NCBI GenBank assembly: GCA_011777135.1
Contig: JAABVY010000102.1
Location: 2,604-11,258 of the forward strand
Length of the DNA: 8,655 bases
Reading direction: 5' to 3'
Origin: Candidatus Zixiibacteriota bacterium
GTDB taxonomy: Bacteria > Zixibacteria > MSB-5A5 > JAABVY01
Position 1 is the stretch's first letter. Each line of letters begins with the position of its first letter. This document shows, piece after piece, positions 6,546 through 8,655 of this stretch. The position numbers and the translations under genes were made by a program. The notes under the pieces were generated by a model. That model was not told where the DNA came from, ran no database searches, and saw only the letters and a program-made list of their open reading frames with translations.

Positions 6546-7232
6546 ATGAGCCATTTACTTCATTTTGCCGAGCACACACTGCAGGAAGTTGCCCTTCTGA
6601 TTATGGCAATTGTGTACACAACACGCCTGATATGGCTTATGCACTATAAAGCCGGAAGGGAGCGTCAGGCAGATACCGGCAATGGGGATACCTCACCGAG
6701 AAAGGGAATAATTTATTCCTGGTTCAACGTGGCCATGCCATGGGCGATGGAGAGTTCGCGCCAGAAAATTTTCCTGTATTTTCAATTTGTTGTATTCCAC
6801 CTTGGGGTGGTTGCAGCCATCGGGCTATCGTTTATAATACCCTATGGCCCGCATCTGCTGAATTCAGAGATACTGGTTCTGATTCTGCAAGTTGTTATCG
6901 GGCTGGCTTTTCTGATTGGCGTATATCGCATCATAAGACGAGTTTCCAACTCTTACATGCGAGCGATCAGTTCACCGGATGATTACTTCTCGCTAATTCT
7001 ACTGACTGTCTGGTTTTTCTTCGCATTCTGGGCGGTGCCTAACAATACGGCCAACGGCGAAACCATTCTCCTGATCTACTTCTTTATGACGGCATTTTTC
7101 CTCATCTATGTACCCTTCAGCAAGATTTCGCACTACCTTTATTACCCCTTCACCCGCTACTATCTCGGAAAAACCCTCGGCAAGAGAGGTGTCTATCCGG
7201 TAAAGCGTTATCCCAGGGAAGTGAGGGGCTAA
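6546..7232 (+). CDS. NarI/DsrM-like membrane cytochrome b subunit
   Basis: This 228-residue integral membrane protein has about five hydrophobic helices (roughly residues 12-33, 75-98, 108-128, 148-166 and 172-192). It resembles the respiratory nitrate reductase gamma family, which includes DsrM, HmeC and TmcC. Candidate heme b ligands are H85 in FQFVVFHLG and H196 in SKISHYLYYP; H10 and H33 may also contribute. Such proteins exchange electrons with quinones and pass them to or from an HdrD/DsrK partner, which here is the next gene. It is about the length of NarI and much shorter than typical DsrM (over 300 residues), so I leave the symbol blank. The ATG follows AAAGGAG (6534-6540) and the gap to the macro-domain gene is only 10 bases. 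The C-terminal tail is basic, as expected for a cytoplasmic end. Confidence 0.82.
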   Translation: MSHLLHFAEHTLQEVALLIMAIVYTTRLIWLMHYKAGRERQADTGNGDTSPRKGIIYSWFNVAMPWAMESSRQKIFLYFQFVVFHLGVVAAIGLSFIIPYGPHLLNSEILVLILQVVIGLAFLIGVYRIIRRVSNSYMRAISSPDDYFSLILLTVWFFFAFWAVPNNTANGETILLIYFFMTAFFLIYVPFSKISHYLYYPFTRYYLGKTLGKRGVYPVKRYPREVRG

Positions 7233-7267
7233 ATGGCTACAGCAATGACTGACATTTGGAGGAGATT

Positions 7268-8655
7268 ATGAAAGCAACCAGATCATATAAAGCGCAAAAA
7301 GTCCTTGATCGGATGGGCAAGAAGCTCAACCGGCAGATGGTCGCCTCTCTGGCAGCCTGCGTCCATTGCGGTATGTGCACTGAGGCCTGTCATTATGTTC
7401 TGGCCAATCCCGGTGATCCTACATATGCCCCGGCATATAAAGCGGACAAAATAAGAAAGCTGTTCAAGAGACATTTTGACTGGACCGGACGGGTGATTCC
7501 CTGGTGGGTGAATGCAAAGTCAGTCTATACTGATGAGGAACTGGAGGAATTGAAAGACACGGTTTTCGGCAAATGCACAAATTGCCGGCGCTGCAGTATC
7601 AACTGTCCCATGGGCGTTGATTACGCCACTTTCAACCGCATGGCCCGCGGCCTCCTGGTTTCGGTAGGGATTATGCCCGAAGGCGTAGCGGTGGTGAGTA
7701 AAGATCAATGGGAAATTGGCAACCAGATGGGAGTATTGAAAGAAGATTATCTGGATACGCTCGAGTGGTTGTCCGAGGAACTGGTCGATGAATTAGGTGA
7801 TCCCCGCGCAGCTATTCCTATCGACAAGAAAGATGCCGATATAGTCTATTCCATAAATCCGCGCGAAGTAAAATATGACCCGCGCACAATTTCAGATGCT
7901 GCCAAAATATTTTACGCGGCCGGAGCCAACTGGACCATGCCCTCCGAAGGCTGGGATATGACCAACTTTGGATTGTTTTCGGGTGACGATGATCTGGGCG
8001 GTGCTGTCGCAAGGCGGTTGTATGAAAAAGTTGAAGAGTTGCGAGGAAAGAAGCTAGTTATCTCTGAATGCGGGCACGGTTATCGCTCCACGCGTTGCGA
8101 AGGACAGAACTGGGCCCAGTATGATCTCGGCTTCGAAATGGAAAGCTCAGTCATAACAATGCTCAGGTACATACATGAGGGTGTAATCAAAGTCGATAAA
8201 TCCATGAATAAAGAGCCGGTGACATTTCATGATTCCTGCAATAATGCCCGCAGCTGCGGTCTGTTCGAGGAACCGCGCGAGCTGCTTGACCTGGTGATAG
8301 AGGATTTTCGTGAGATGTATCCAAACCGGGCAGAAAATTACTGCTGCACCGGAGGCGGGGGCGCCATGTCAATGGCTGAATACACTCCGCTCAGGCTCAA
8401 ATCAGCAAAAATCAAGGCCGATCAGCTGGCTGCAACAGGCGCTGCCTATGTGGCCACTTCATGCCATAACTGTGTTGACGGCTTGACCGATTTAATCAAA
8501 CATTACAAGCTGGGTATGAAAGTTACTCAGCTTGTGAATCTGGTTGCGGAAGCCCTGGTAATTCCTGAAAAAGAGGTCGCTGTGCCGGTCGAGGAAATTC
8601 CTGCTGTCACTACCGGGCCGCTGGATGGATATAAAATCCTTGTGGTTGATGATGA
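7268..8655 (+). CDS. dsrK: DsrK/HdrD-like iron-sulfur protein with a C-terminal receiver-like extension (3' end outside the window)
   Basis: The open frame runs 462 codons from ATG at 7268 to the window edge without a stop. The N-terminus binds two [4Fe-4S] clusters: C31, C34, C37, C41 and C103, C106, C109, C113 (both C-x2-C-x2-C-x3-C). The C-terminal part has the heterodisulfide reductase CCG signature: C324 (HDSC), C359 and C360 (YCCTGGGG), C399 and C402 (TSCHNC), the pattern C-x34-CC-x38-C-x2-C that binds a noncubane cluster. The segment SECGHGYRST (267-276) is DsrK-like. The expected role is reduction or oxidation of the DsrC trisulfide with the membrane cytochrome encoded upstream. After residue 432 a linker rich in Glu, Val and Pro leads to YKILVVDD (455-462), the usual first strand and acidic pocket of a response-regulator receiver domain. 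GGAGGAG at 7258-7264 is the ribosome binding site. The family is secure; strict DsrK orthology is less so. Confidence 0.85.
   Translation, partial: MKATRSYKAQKVLDRMGKKLNRQMVASLAACVHCGMCTEACHYVLANPGDPTYAPAYKADKIRKLFKRHFDWTGRVIPWWVNAKSVYTDEELEELKDTVFGKCTNCRRCSINCPMGVDYATFNRMARGLLVSVGIMPEGVAVVSKDQWEIGNQMGVLKEDYLDTLEWLSEELVDELGDPRAAIPIDKKDADIVYSINPREVKYDPRTISDAAKIFYAAGANWTMPSEGWDMTNFGLFSGDDDLGGAVARRLYEKVEELRGKKLVISECGHGYRSTRCEGQNWAQYDLGFEMESSVITMLRYIHEGVIKVDKSMNKEPVTFHDSCNNARSCGLFEEPRELLDLVIEDFREMYPNRAENYCCTGGGGAMSMAEYTPLRLKSAKIKADQLAATGAAYVATSCHNCVDGLTDLIKHYKLGMKVTQLVNLVAEALVIPEKEVAVPVEEIPAVTTGPLDGYKILVVDD

Overview
The window carries a dissimilatory sulfite reductase (dsr) locus of a bacterium that probably respires sulfite or sulfate. 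All genes are on the + strand. In order they are the 3' part of dsrA, dsrB, dsrD, dsrN, a dsrL-type flavoprotein and dsrC, followed by a strong intrinsic terminator. A second cluster follows: a macro-domain protein, a short NarI/DsrM-like membrane cytochrome, and a DsrK-like iron-sulfur protein that runs off the right edge. The presence of dsrD and the overall gene set point to the reductive, bacterial type of DsrAB. The DsrL homologue is a gene best known from sulfur oxidisers, and its presence beside dsrD is the mixed arrangement reported mainly from deep-branching, often uncultivated lineages. The moderate GC content and this gene mix would fit such a lineage (for example the FCB/Zixibacteria type), but the taxon is a guess.

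Region 1 to 5719 is the sulfite-reducing core. DsrAB holds siroheme and [4Fe-4S] clusters and reduces sulfite. DsrD is its small winged-helix partner. DsrN probably amidates siroheme. DsrL is an FAD, NAD(P)H and multi-cluster protein that could deliver electrons from NAD(P)H. DsrC carries the sulfur intermediate on its two C-terminal cysteines. dsrA to dsrN are tightly packed (13 to 43 bases apart). A 155-base gap with two small hairpins precedes dsrL, and a 59-base gap with a strong ribosome binding site precedes dsrC.

Region 5720 to 5998 is regulatory. It holds the terminator (5741-5774) and a plausible promoter whose -10 box lies inside a perfect 10-bp inverted repeat (5849-5872), which suggests an operator.

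Region 5999 to 8655 is a compact operon (10- and 35-base gaps) encoding the macro-domain protein, the membrane cytochrome and the DsrK-like protein. The usual role of the DsrM/DsrK pair is to move electrons between the quinone pool and the DsrC trisulfide. Two things are unusual. The macro domain lacks the asparagine-containing motif of ADP-ribose hydrolases. The DsrK-like protein continues, in frame and through a short linker, into what looks like the start of a response-regulator receiver domain. Together they suggest an electron-transfer module under signalling control, which is the best candidate here for an undescribed system.
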